Shown one piece after another: positions 31,635 through 40,200 of a stretch of DNA of 51,120 nt. The stretch's first letter is position 1. Each line of letters starts with the position of its first letter. Source of the stretch: an uncultured Prevotella sp. (GTDB lineage: Bacteria; Bacteroidota; Bacteroidia; Bacteroidales; Bacteroidaceae). The notes beneath the pieces are model-generated. The model searched no databases, was not told where the DNA came from, and saw only the letters and a list, made by a program, of their open reading frames with translations. The position numbers were made by a program, and so were the translations under genes. The stretch covers positions 1 through 51,120 of the forward strand of contig ONKL01000051.1 of the NCBI GenBank assembly GCA_900318395.1. Direction: 5' to 3'.

Positions 31635-32416
31635 TCCTCTTCGCTCACTACAAATGATTCTTTCAAAGTGTCCACAAATGCCTGAACAGAGTCTGCATCC
31701 CTATCCAAAGCCTTTTGTAAAGATTCACTTGGCAACTCTTTTTCAATGGACGCTGCATATTCCATTACACTGTCATAAACGGACTTCGGTACAGCAACGG
31801 GTTCAGGGATAGAGGCTGTTGCTATGAGTTTCAAGACATCAGTTTTGTGCTTCTTGATGTCCTTTGAGTTGATTTGCTTACCGTTTGCACGGTCTTTGAG
31901 CAAGTTGAGGTAGGCACGGGCTTTCAAACAGATCAATGTTGTAGGCGTAGCAATGCGCACACCATCTTGTTCTGCACTATTGGCTACCGTCAGTTCGTAG
32001 TTGTCATCGTCCATCATAATTGCAGAAAGGCTTGACAGGTCTTCCGACAAGGGAATAGGTTCAATGTGAAAACCAGAAGGTTCGCCCAATATATCTGAAT
32101 GACGCGAAAGTAATTCAATCTGTACGGGATACCCTTCTTTTTCGGTTGTGAAACGGTATAGCGTATATGTCGGAGTCTTGTCATCTTTTTCCCGTTTGCC
32201 AGCCTTGTATTCGCCATCTTTGATGAACTGCCAGAAGGCGTCACCATATTCTTTTGTCATCTTCTCTACAACCAGAATCATGTCTATGTCATCAGTAGCT
32301 CGTGGGCGCATATCGGTATCACTCAGTACAATGTCACAGGCTGTTCCGCCAATAATCACATAGTTGTCCTTGAAATCAGCAAATGCCTCCTTGAATTTAT
32401 CTAATCCTACTACCAT
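31631..32416 (-). CDS. Nucleotidyltransferase, AbiEii-like
   Basis: Protein of 261 aa with the minimal nucleotidyltransferase core. IIGGTACDIVLSD is the GG[ST] helix-turn, and ATDDIDMIL is the metal-binding DxD (R-x-T-x-D-[ILV]-D pattern of DUF1814/AbiEii toxins). A later strand carries VQIELLSRH. The helical C-terminal half has LICLKARAYLNLLKDR and a KKHKTDVLKL block. Its start overlaps the upstream winged-helix gene by 7 bp and its end overlaps the phosphoesterase gene by 4 bp. A type IV toxin-antitoxin or defence role is inferred from fold and coupling. Confidence 0.75.
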   Translation of the reverse strand: MVVGLDKFKEAFADFKDNYVIIGGTACDIVLSDTDMRPRATDDIDMILVVEKMTKEYGDAFWQFIKDGEYKAGKREKDDKTPTYTLYRFTTEKEGYPVQIELLSRHSDILGEPSGFHIEPIPLSEDLSSLSAIMMDDDNYELTVANSAEQDGVRIATPTTLICLKARAYLNLLKDRANGKQINSKDIKKHKTDVLKLIATASIPEPVAVPKSVYDSVMEYAASIEKELPSESLQKALDRDADSVQAFVDTLKESFVVSEEE

Positions 32417-33351
32417 AGTTTGTTAATCAGTATTTCTAATTCCTTTTCTGTTCTGGGGTCACGGTCGTCTCTCAATGTGAGATAAAGAGAAAGGGGATCT
32501 GCATAGTCCTGATGCAGTGGTGGATAGTTCCAAATCTCAATAATGATGCTTCCTTCGACATCGTTCTGGTTGACGAATATACTGTTGTGTTGCAAATCCT
32601 TATATCCCTTCGTATCCATTACATACGTTTTCGTCTCGTCTGGATTCAGTGAAGTATAGTGGGCTAAGGCAGCGATACCTCCCTCCGTAAATGGCAGGTC
32701 TGTCACGATGTCATCACAGTAGAGTTTCTTTTTGATGGGATTCTTCAGATAGGGTAAAGAACGTTTCCACACTTCTTTTTTAGTCCCCTCAAAGAAGATA
32801 CGTTTTACTCGGTTCTCATCCATCTCAATCTTGCACAAATGAAGTTCCTCCAGATTCTTGAATGCTCTTGATATGGTAACGTAAGTATAAGGCAATTTCT
32901 CTCCCATATCAGCCATAGACCAACCATTCATATTGTCTATTTGCAAATGATACAGCATTATATACTGTGCAACAGAAGAAAGCTCTTCTGCCTTTTTGTG
33001 AATAGTTTCCTTATAGTTGATGATTAAGAACGGTAGGAATGCGAATTTGTCTGAGACAATAAAATAGACACCTCGGTCTATAAGTCTGTTCCTTTCCACA
33101 AACTGGAGATTGTGGAATAGGAAAACAACGGGCAAATGAAGTATCTCCTTCAGGCGTTCTGCCAGCCTCAGACAATCAATAGAGGCATGATTCTCTTCTT
33201 TCTTTGTCTCCAACAGACAAAAAGCGTTCTCATTGAATGTCGCCCGATAGAATTGAAACTTCAGTTTCGTATCAATCGGAATACCTTTCAACTCTTCTTT
33301 TTTCATGGGAGATAATACCAAGACCTTCCCTGCGACCTTAACTTCCATCAT
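32410..33351 (-). CDS. Winged-helix protein, probable antitoxin/regulator
   Basis: Protein of 313 aa. The middle contains a winged helix-turn-helix (WSMADMGEKLPYTYVTISRAFKNLEELHLCKI). The N-terminal 130 residues resemble a restriction-like or sensor domain without clear motifs, and the C-terminal part has EGGIAALAHYTSL, a block also seen in AbiEi-like antitoxins. It is the first gene of the operon with the nucleotidyltransferase, as antitoxins usually are. An 8-bp inverted repeat at its promoter (33362-33398) fits autoregulation. The family name is not certain. Confidence 0.65.
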   Translation of the reverse strand: MMEVKVAGKVLVLSPMKKEELKGIPIDTKLKFQFYRATFNENAFCLLETKKEENHASIDCLRLAERLKEILHLPVVFLFHNLQFVERNRLIDRGVYFIVSDKFAFLPFLIINYKETIHKKAEELSSVAQYIMLYHLQIDNMNGWSMADMGEKLPYTYVTISRAFKNLEELHLCKIEMDENRVKRIFFEGTKKEVWKRSLPYLKNPIKKKLYCDDIVTDLPFTEGGIAALAHYTSLNPDETKTYVMDTKGYKDLQHNSIFVNQNDVEGSIIIEIWNYPPLHQDYADPLSLYLTLRDDRDPRTEKELEILINKLW

Positions 33352-33361
33352 CTTTATCCTA

Positions 33362-33402
33362 TTTGTACCATTATCTGTCTTTGTGAAAACGGTACAAAGT
33401 TA
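33362..33402 (-). promoter_or_regulatory. Promoter and inverted repeat of the NTase operon
   Basis: Minus-strand TAACTTTG (33395-33402) is the -7 element. TTTGTACC (33362-33369) and GGTACAAA (33391-33398) are perfect inverted arms 21 bp apart, overlapping the -7 element and the leader. A dimer bound here would block transcription. Confidence 0.6.
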
Positions 33403-33479
33403 ATGAAAATAATCGAAATACAAAAGATTTTTGAGATTTTTATGCAAAAAAGTAATTGTTTGGTATTATGCTGAGGCTT

Positions 33480-34808
33480 TCAACTGTTATTACGATACTT
33501 AGGAACCTCAATACCATGGAACTTCATTTTCTGAAACAAGTTACGTCTGCTTATGCCAAGAATGGCTGCGGCGGGTTCTCGCCTGTACCCACATGATTCA
33601 AGTGCCTTGACTATTTTTGCCTTTTCCTCGCTCTTATCATTCAGTTTCATTGTCGTGGGCGTTTCCGGCGCTTCTTCAAGAGAAAAGGCAAGTTGTTCTG
33701 GTTGGAGCTTGTCGCAATCATATTTCTTAACCGCCAGTTCTATTACCCTCACAAGTTCACGCACATTCCCCGGCCAGGGATATGCCTCCAGTTTATGTTT
33801 GGCTTTACTGCTTAGCCTGCGCCTTTCGTTAAAGTGTTCCAGGAAGAATGTTGCCATTGGTACGATGTCTGTCACCGTTTCCCTTAGCGGTGGAATATTG
33901 ACAACCTCCTCACAGATGCAATCCCGGAAATGCTGTGTCATAAAGCCCTCTCTGACAAGTTCATCGGGAGATTTGGTGGAAGTGCATATAAGCCTGAAAT
34001 CTACAAAGCGCTTCTTGCATGAGCCAATACGACAGTATTCCCCCGTTTCCAACACCTCTTTAAGCAGATTCTGCACACTCAAGGGCATTTCATCGACATT
34101 CTCCAAGAAGAGGAAACTGTCACATGCTTTTTCCAGAATGCCATCTGTTGATTGTACGGCACTGGCATATGCGCCTTTCTGATGCCCAAAGAAATAATCC
34201 TCCACATGCTCCATTTCTGCCAATGCGCTGCATCTAACGTGGGCATAGTCGCCATAATGGAAACCCTCCATTGCTATATAGTCTTCTGCCAGATGGCTCC
34301 TGCCTGTCCCGCTCTCACCAACGACTACAAGACGGAGATCCAGACCGACATAGCCCTTCAGTCTCTCATAAAGAGCCAAAAAAGGTTGGCTGTTACGCCT
34401 GAATATCAGGCGGTTCTTGTGCTTGTCACGAAGATTCTGCTCTTCCATGATGCCTTTAATCCTGGCATAGAACTTCTCGTCCATCTGCGGCTTGGGGATA
34501 TAACTTCTGGCGCCAAGTTCCATCGTCTCAATAGAGTTTTCCATCGTGCCGTAGTTTGTCATCAGGAAGAACAACTGATGATATCCCTGCTCCCGCATCC
34601 AACGCAGGATATCCGTGCCGTTCTTTCCGCTCTCATCATTCAGCATGAGATCGGCCAAGATTACGTCGTTCCTGCCTGCCCGTTCAATAAGCCACTTGGC
34701 TTTCTTGACAGTCTGGCAGGCAACAGCCTCTATCCCGAAATCCGCCAGTGTTGCGCAGACGGAATCGCAGTAGGATTTCATGTCGTCAATGACTATTACC
34801 TTACTCAT
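33480..34808 (-). CDS. rteB: RteB-like response regulator with degenerate AAA+ site
   Basis: NtrC-type regulator of 442 aa. The receiver domain has D8-D9, phospho-acceptor D53 (ILADLML) and K106 (YIPKPQ). The AAA+ domain spans about 135-370 and a Fis-type helix-turn-helix (REPAAAILGISRRNLFQKM) ends the protein. The gene overlaps rteA by 4 bp, as in CTnDOT, where RteB activates rteC. Key AAA+ residues are altered: Walker A is GESGTGRS (Lys to Arg at 170), the sigma-54 loop reads GAYASA instead of GAFTGA, and Walker B is FLENVDE where FLDEIGE is expected. Sigma-54 remodelling by ATP hydrolysis is therefore doubtful. Confidence 0.85.
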   Translation of the reverse strand: MSKVIVIDDMKSYCDSVCATLADFGIEAVACQTVKKAKWLIERAGRNDVILADLMLNDESGKNGTDILRWMREQGYHQLFFLMTNYGTMENSIETMELGARSYIPKPQMDEKFYARIKGIMEEQNLRDKHKNRLIFRRNSQPFLALYERLKGYVGLDLRLVVVGESGTGRSHLAEDYIAMEGFHYGDYAHVRCSALAEMEHVEDYFFGHQKGAYASAVQSTDGILEKACDSFLFLENVDEMPLSVQNLLKEVLETGEYCRIGSCKKRFVDFRLICTSTKSPDELVREGFMTQHFRDCICEEVVNIPPLRETVTDIVPMATFFLEHFNERRRLSSKAKHKLEAYPWPGNVRELVRVIELAVKKYDCDKLQPEQLAFSLEEAPETPTTMKLNDKSEEKAKIVKALESCGYRREPAAAILGISRRNLFQKMKFHGIEVPKYRNNS

Positions 34809-37042
34809 CCCTCGTGTCCCCGTATCTCCTTCGCCTTTGTGATGATGATTTTCGCCATCTTGTCTATCTCAGCCATATAGGACACCAGACGATTATAGGC
34901 GCTTATGTCTTTACTCCGTGCCACCTCCATGATGGGATCAACCAATATGCTGACACGATAGAGCAGCCAACTTGTCTTCAGGCAATGCGCCCACTTCCTC
35001 ATCTCGTCGAAGTCCATAGTCTTGACGGCATTGTGCAGCCCTGCGACAGCATCCTCGGTCTCTTCTATCAGATACCCTGCTACGGATTTCCGCAGTTTTG
35101 TGAAGTCTGGTGTCACCATCTTGCTTTTCTCGGCTATCACTTGGTTCACCACGTTTACCATCTCGCTGATGTCAGCCGTCTTGGGCAGATACTCGTCGAA
35201 TCCCACTTTCAGCAGTTCCTCGCGCACTTCCTCGCCTGATGCCGTCGAGACTATCACGGGAACCGTCTGGCTGTTGGCAACCTTACTCTCCCTCATGACG
35301 TCGAGCAGTTCCCGCCCGTTCTTTCCCGGCATCTGCAGATCCATGATAACCGCAGAATAATTGCCCTTCCTGAGCATTGTGAAGAATTTTGCCGTGTCGC
35401 TGCACACGTCACAGTCGAAACCGTTCTGCTGCAGAACACCTTGTATCATCAGCAGCCACACGTTGCTGTCGTCAACCACCAGCACATGTTTCCGCTCCTC
35501 CGAGGCTTTCATGACCTCCGCTACAACCGCATCCCCCTTGCTCTCCGCAATCTTCATCGGCAGACTTACGTAGAATGTGGTCCCCTTGTCCGAAGACTCA
35601 AAATCGATCTTGCCTTTCATCAGGTCAACAAGCATTTTGGCCGTTGAGAGTCCTATGCCAAAGCCCTCCTTGCCAGTGGCAACGGCATTGGAGAAGCGGG
35701 TAAAGGCAGAGAACACCCGTTCCTTATCCTCATCCTTGATGCCAATGCCAGTGTCGCTCACCTTGATGTTCAGCATATCGTTGGCATACGAAATATCCAG
35801 TTCCACACTGCCCTTCCTGGTGAACTTGAAGGCATTGTCAAGCAGATTGGTCGCTATGTGGCAGATTTTTTCATAGTCGCCGTTGAGGACGATGCCCTGC
35901 ACCTTCGGCTTTACGAATTCTATCAGCCGCTCGTCGGCTCTCAGTTCGAAGGAATTGGTCAGTTCGTTGGCCAGTTCCATCAGGCTGAAGTCCCTCGGCT
36001 TCAGCATCCCCTTGTTGCTCTCTAAACGGAAGTAGTCCAGCAACTGGTCTATCATCTCCCTGAGTTGCCGGGCGGAGAACGATATGGCACTGATGTACTT
36101 TTCATTCTTTGTTGGGCATTGTTTCGCCATATCGTTGTAGCCGATGACGATGCTCAGCGGGGTGCGCAGGTCGTGGACGACGGCATACATCATCTGTCGG
36201 CGCTTCTCCACAAGTTTCTTGTTCTTGTCAGATTCCTTTTCGAGTTCCTTCATCACTTTTGAGCGCCGCCATGTGTTGGCCACATTCAGTAGTGCTACGA
36301 AAATAAGAAACAACATACCCCATCTGAACGTGGTCTTTCCGATACCGCTTGCCCTATCCATCAGTTCTTTCTGTTTGCGTTCGGCTTTGGCATCCTCCGC
36401 ATCAAGCATCTGGCTGACGTTGATGTCCAGCCAACGGTTGACTTCGGCGAGGCTGTCGCTGAGAACACTGAGACTGATGGTATATAGTTCTTTGTCAAGA
36501 AAGGCCAGTTCGTTGACGGACGGTACGGTGACCGTCCTATTCTTGCTCCTTGAGGTCACTTCTTCCCTGCTGCTCCTGAACACATGCCCAGTGTAATGCT
36601 TGACGTAAGTCTCCGTGTCCTTGACAGTGACCTGTCTGTCCTGTCGCAGATGCTCGTCATTCTCATTCCGCTTTACGATTGTCGCGTAGATCTCGGACAG
36701 CAGATGTCCTTTCTGGTTAAGGATGTTCTGCATGGAGTCAATCTGACTTTTGGAGTAATATTTGCGCAGTCCGTCGAGCGAGTTGTTTGTTTCAACGAGT
36801 TTTTGTTGGTAATCAACGGAATCTGTCGGGGACCATTCTGATACCTGTTCGCCCAAGTGATCTAATTGTATTGTGCTTTTCAGTGCAGCGTGAATGATTC
36901 TGTATTGTTCCTGGCTGTTAGTTGACTCAATAATGATATTCTCCAGTTTCTGCCACCGCCAGTAGCCAAACACAAATACTCCTATAAATAGTAAGATGTT
37001 GACAGCATTTGTCAGCAAGAGGTCAAACTTTGTTCTTTTCAT
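34805..37042 (-). CDS. rteA: RteA-like hybrid sensor kinase
   Basis: Hybrid histidine kinase of 745 aa. Two transmembrane helices near 12-30 and 240-258 enclose a helical periplasmic domain of about 210 residues. HisKA follows with AVVHDLRTPLSIVIGY, then HATPase (NLLDNAFKF, SDTGIGI, GFGIGLSTAKMLV). The receiver has its aspartate in AVIMDLQMPGKNG, and a C-terminal HPt domain has its histidine in AHCLKTSW. It would pass phosphate to RteB through its own receiver and HPt. In CTnDOT the rteAB genes follow tetQ; here there is no tetQ, and the gene has its own promoter and a structured leader. Confidence 0.88.
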   Translation of the reverse strand: MKRTKFDLLLTNAVNILLFIGVFVFGYWRWQKLENIIIESTNSQEQYRIIHAALKSTIQLDHLGEQVSEWSPTDSVDYQQKLVETNNSLDGLRKYYSKSQIDSMQNILNQKGHLLSEIYATIVKRNENDEHLRQDRQVTVKDTETYVKHYTGHVFRSSREEVTSRSKNRTVTVPSVNELAFLDKELYTISLSVLSDSLAEVNRWLDINVSQMLDAEDAKAERKQKELMDRASGIGKTTFRWGMLFLIFVALLNVANTWRRSKVMKELEKESDKNKKLVEKRRQMMYAVVHDLRTPLSIVIGYNDMAKQCPTKNEKYISAISFSARQLREMIDQLLDYFRLESNKGMLKPRDFSLMELANELTNSFELRADERLIEFVKPKVQGIVLNGDYEKICHIATNLLDNAFKFTRKGSVELDISYANDMLNIKVSDTGIGIKDEDKERVFSAFTRFSNAVATGKEGFGIGLSTAKMLVDLMKGKIDFESSDKGTTFYVSLPMKIAESKGDAVVAEVMKASEERKHVLVVDDSNVWLLMIQGVLQQNGFDCDVCSDTAKFFTMLRKGNYSAVIMDLQMPGKNGRELLDVMRESKVANSQTVPVIVSTASGEEVREELLKVGFDEYLPKTADISEMVNVVNQVIAEKSKMVTPDFTKLRKSVAGYLIEETEDAVAGLHNAVKTMDFDEMRKWAHCLKTSWLLYRVSILVDPIMEVARSKDISAYNRLVSYMAEIDKMAKIIITKAKEIRGHEG

Positions 37043-37060
37043 TTAGCCTAATCGTTTAGA

Positions 37061-37163
37061 GGGTGATACCCTGATATCCTTATATATAAGGGATTCCAAT
37101 AGGGAACAGACATTTCCCCTTTTTATTCCCTATTGACTTATTTTACAATTCTCTTTTCAATTT
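37061..37163 (-). ncRNA. Structured 5' leader of rteAB
   Basis: Between the expected start site (about 37163) and the rteA ATG (37042) the transcript can form three stems. CAATAGGGAA/TTCCCTATTG (37097-37106, 37126-37135) is a perfect 10-bp stem. CCTTATATATAAGG (37078-37091) is a 14-bp palindrome. GGGT/ACCC (37061-37071) lies 19 bases before the ATG. This may act in attenuation or RNA stability; not tested. Confidence 0.45.
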
Positions 37164-37169
37164 GGGGTG

Positions 37170-37177
37170 CAAAATTA
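37170..37177 (-). promoter_or_regulatory. -7 promoter element of rteAB
   Basis: Minus-strand TAATTTTG, about 130 bp before the rteA ATG. No -33 element at standard spacing. It lies just after a terminator for the upstream gene, so rteAB has an independent transcript. Confidence 0.5.
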
Positions 37178-37220
37178 CGAAAAAAGTCGCAAAAACATAC
37201 CGACCAGTATTTAAATATTC

Positions 37221-37263
37221 AAAAATTAGCCCTATTTCCTCCTTATTTGAAGGGAATAGAGCT
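37221..37263 (-). terminator. Terminator after the methylase-helicase gene
   Basis: On the minus strand AGCTCTATT (37263-37255) pairs with AATAGGGCT (37236-37228), nine pairs with one G.U, followed by AATTTTTG. It lies 35 bp beyond the stop codon. Confidence 0.65.
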
Positions 37264-37297
37264 AAAATGGGGTGTATTTACCTTAGAAATTACAGAT

Positions 37298-40200
37298 CTA
37301 CATTTTCAAGCCTTTAACCTTTTTCGGCTCATCATCTTTGTCAGGCGCAGGAAGCATGGAAACCTTATGACCATCCTCGTATTCCTTTTTCTCTTCGGGT
37401 GTCTCTGGCCTTTCCTCCTTAGGGGCAAGTTCCATCTGAATCTTGCGGTCAAGGGCGGCGAGTTCGTTCTTCAGGTCGTGAAGTTCCTTCTCCTTCTTCC
37501 ACTCCTTGTTTGCTGTAGGTGTCAGTTGGTCTATCTTCTTCTGATACCAGTCAACATCTTTCTGGTACTTTTCCACCAAGGAAGGAATTTTCTCAAGTGC
37601 GCGTATGAAACTGGTGGCTGCAGCCTCCTTGTCCTTTTTGGCCACCATGCCGTTGTTGTGTCGATAGACGATGTTGCCATATACTCCGAAGTTGTTCTCA
37701 CGGAATGGCAAACCGCCTTTCTCCACTTCCTCAGTGCGTACCTTGATGGGAAAACCGTAGATTTCGCCGATCTCCTTTGTCTGGCCTTTCGTGTCCATCG
37801 TCTCGGCGATGTGCTGCACCTTGGCACCAAGTTCCTCCAAATCAGTATAGACCTTACCCTCAATCTTCACCTCCATTACGATGTTTCCGAGGGCATCATG
37901 CTTCATGTTTGTATCCAACTGCTGTTTATCAACTGCCAACTTATCAAGCACCTCTTTTGCTTTCTGCACTTCCTTCTGTGCATCCTCAATGTCAAATTCA
38001 ACACTGCGCCTTGCGTTCATAAAGCTCTTTCGTTCACTCTCCAGTGAGGCAATCTTCTTCTCCAACTTTGCCTTGTCAAGCAGGTCGGTGTTACCCGACA
38101 GGATGGCCATGTACTCTGAGAAGTTCATGCCGTTGGCCTCGTCCATTGCTCCCTCGTCGATGGTTCGTGCGCCCATTGCGCCGGACTTCAACTGTGAGAT
38201 GAACGTCTGCTTGCAGTGCAGCAGGTTGAACTTGTAGGCATCCAGCGTCTTCTCAACGGCATAGATGATGCTGTCCACCGTGTTGTTATTGTACTTCTTC
38301 GCCACCTCGTTGCCCTTTCTGACGGCCCGGCCATTACGTTGTTCAAGGTCGCTGGGCCTCCAGGGTATGTCAAGATGATGAATAGCGACAGCCCTTTTCT
38401 GGGCATTAACACCCGTTCCCAACATTGACGTCGAGCCAAAGAGCACGCGCACACGTCCCTCGTTCATGGCCTCAATCACGGCTTTTCGTGCCTTTTCACT
38501 CTTGCATTCCTGAATGAAGCGGATTTCGTCAGCAGGGATGCCGTAGTCCTCAATTAACTTGCGCTTAATCTCGGAATAGACATTCCAAGTATCGCCCGGC
38601 TGATACGTTCCTAAGTCAGAGAAAACGAACTGCGTACCTTTCTGTTCATCGAACTTCTTGTAATACTCCCCTATCTTCATGGCACAGACGCTGGCCTTGT
38701 TACCTGCATCGTCATCATAAAGCGTCGGGTTAATCATGCGCATGTCGAGTGCCATCTTTCGGGCATAGTCTGTGGCAATCAGCATTTTCGCCTTCTCTTC
38801 CGTCTCACTCAGGGGCAGACGACCGAGAATTGTTGCGTCGCCAGATTCCGCAAACTCCATCAGTTTCTTGATAAACACCTCCTGATCAGGCGTCGGCGGG
38901 ATGTTGTAAAGTATCTCGTTCATCTTTGGTCTGTCCACACCCACGTCCTCAGCGGTGCGATAGTCCGTGATTTCGTTATAGAACGTCGCAAGTTCCGGCA
39001 CCTTAATGAAGTAACGGAAACGCTCCTTCTGGATGATGTTGTTTGTCACCGAAAACTCGAAGTCCGTCGATTTCTTTGCGAAGATAGCGGCCCAGGCATC
39101 AAAGCACGGGATATTCTGTTTCTCCATTTCCCTCGGTCGTAGGTACTTGAATAGCAGATAAAGTTCTGTCAGCGAGTTACTGATAGTCGTACCAGACAGG
39201 AAGGTGGCACAGAGGTCACGGCGCGGCTTCGTCCCGTCACCCTCCTGCATCGTGCGGATGGCAAAAAGCAGGTTAAGCGCTTTCTGGCTTCCCTGACTGT
39301 TGCCCAATCCCGCCACACGGTCATGACGGGTGTTGAACATCAGGTTCTTGAACTGGTGGCTCTCATCGATAAACAGGTGGTCAATGCCCATCTGCTTGAA
39401 GTCAATGAAGTCATCGGTTCGGCTGTTAATCTTGCTGGAAATCTCAACGAGCTTTGCCTCGAGATTGGCCTTGCGCTTCTCCAAACCCTTCAGCATCATG
39501 CCAGAAATATCCTTGCCGCTCATTCTCAGCGTCTCAAGATTGTCCTCCACACTCTGCAACTCGGCCATCAGAATTTTCTCCTGCATCTCCGGCGACTGCG
39601 GTATCTTGCCAAACTGGTCGTGCGACATAATCACACAGTCGAAGTCATTGTTCTTAATCGAATGGAAGAACTTTACCCTGTTCTCCGTCGAGAAATCTTT
39701 TTCGCTGGCATATAGGATGCGGGCATTGGGATAGGCAGTCTGATACGTTGCCGCTATCTCAGCGACATTGGCTTTCAGTCCTATTATCATCGGCTTCTTA
39801 GCCATGCCGAGACGCTTCATTTCATGGGCGGCAATGCACATGATGAGCGTCTTACCCGTACCCACTTGGTGGTCGCATATTCCCCCACCGTTCTGCTTGA
39901 TCATCCACACACAATCCTTCTGCGAGGGATAGACACTGCTGATGCCATATCGCAATTCCAGTCCTTTCATGTCAAGGTCTGGGAAGGTCTGGTGACTGCC
40001 GTCGTACTTCGGGCGGACAAAGCAGTTGAACTTCTCGTTATACATCTGTGTTAGTCTATCCTTGAACTCACGGCTCTGACCTTCAAGCCACTCCGTGAAG
40101 CCATTGCGAATTTCATCAATCTTCGAGTTTGCCAACTGGATGGCCTGAGCATCGGGCACCTTGATGTCGTTGCCGTTTTCATCCGTGCCGTTCGACTTCA

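Noticed and set aside
37043-37297. tetQ or another resistance gene ahead of rteA, as in CTnDOT
   Set aside because: The 255-bp gap contains only a terminator, a promoter element and a structured leader.
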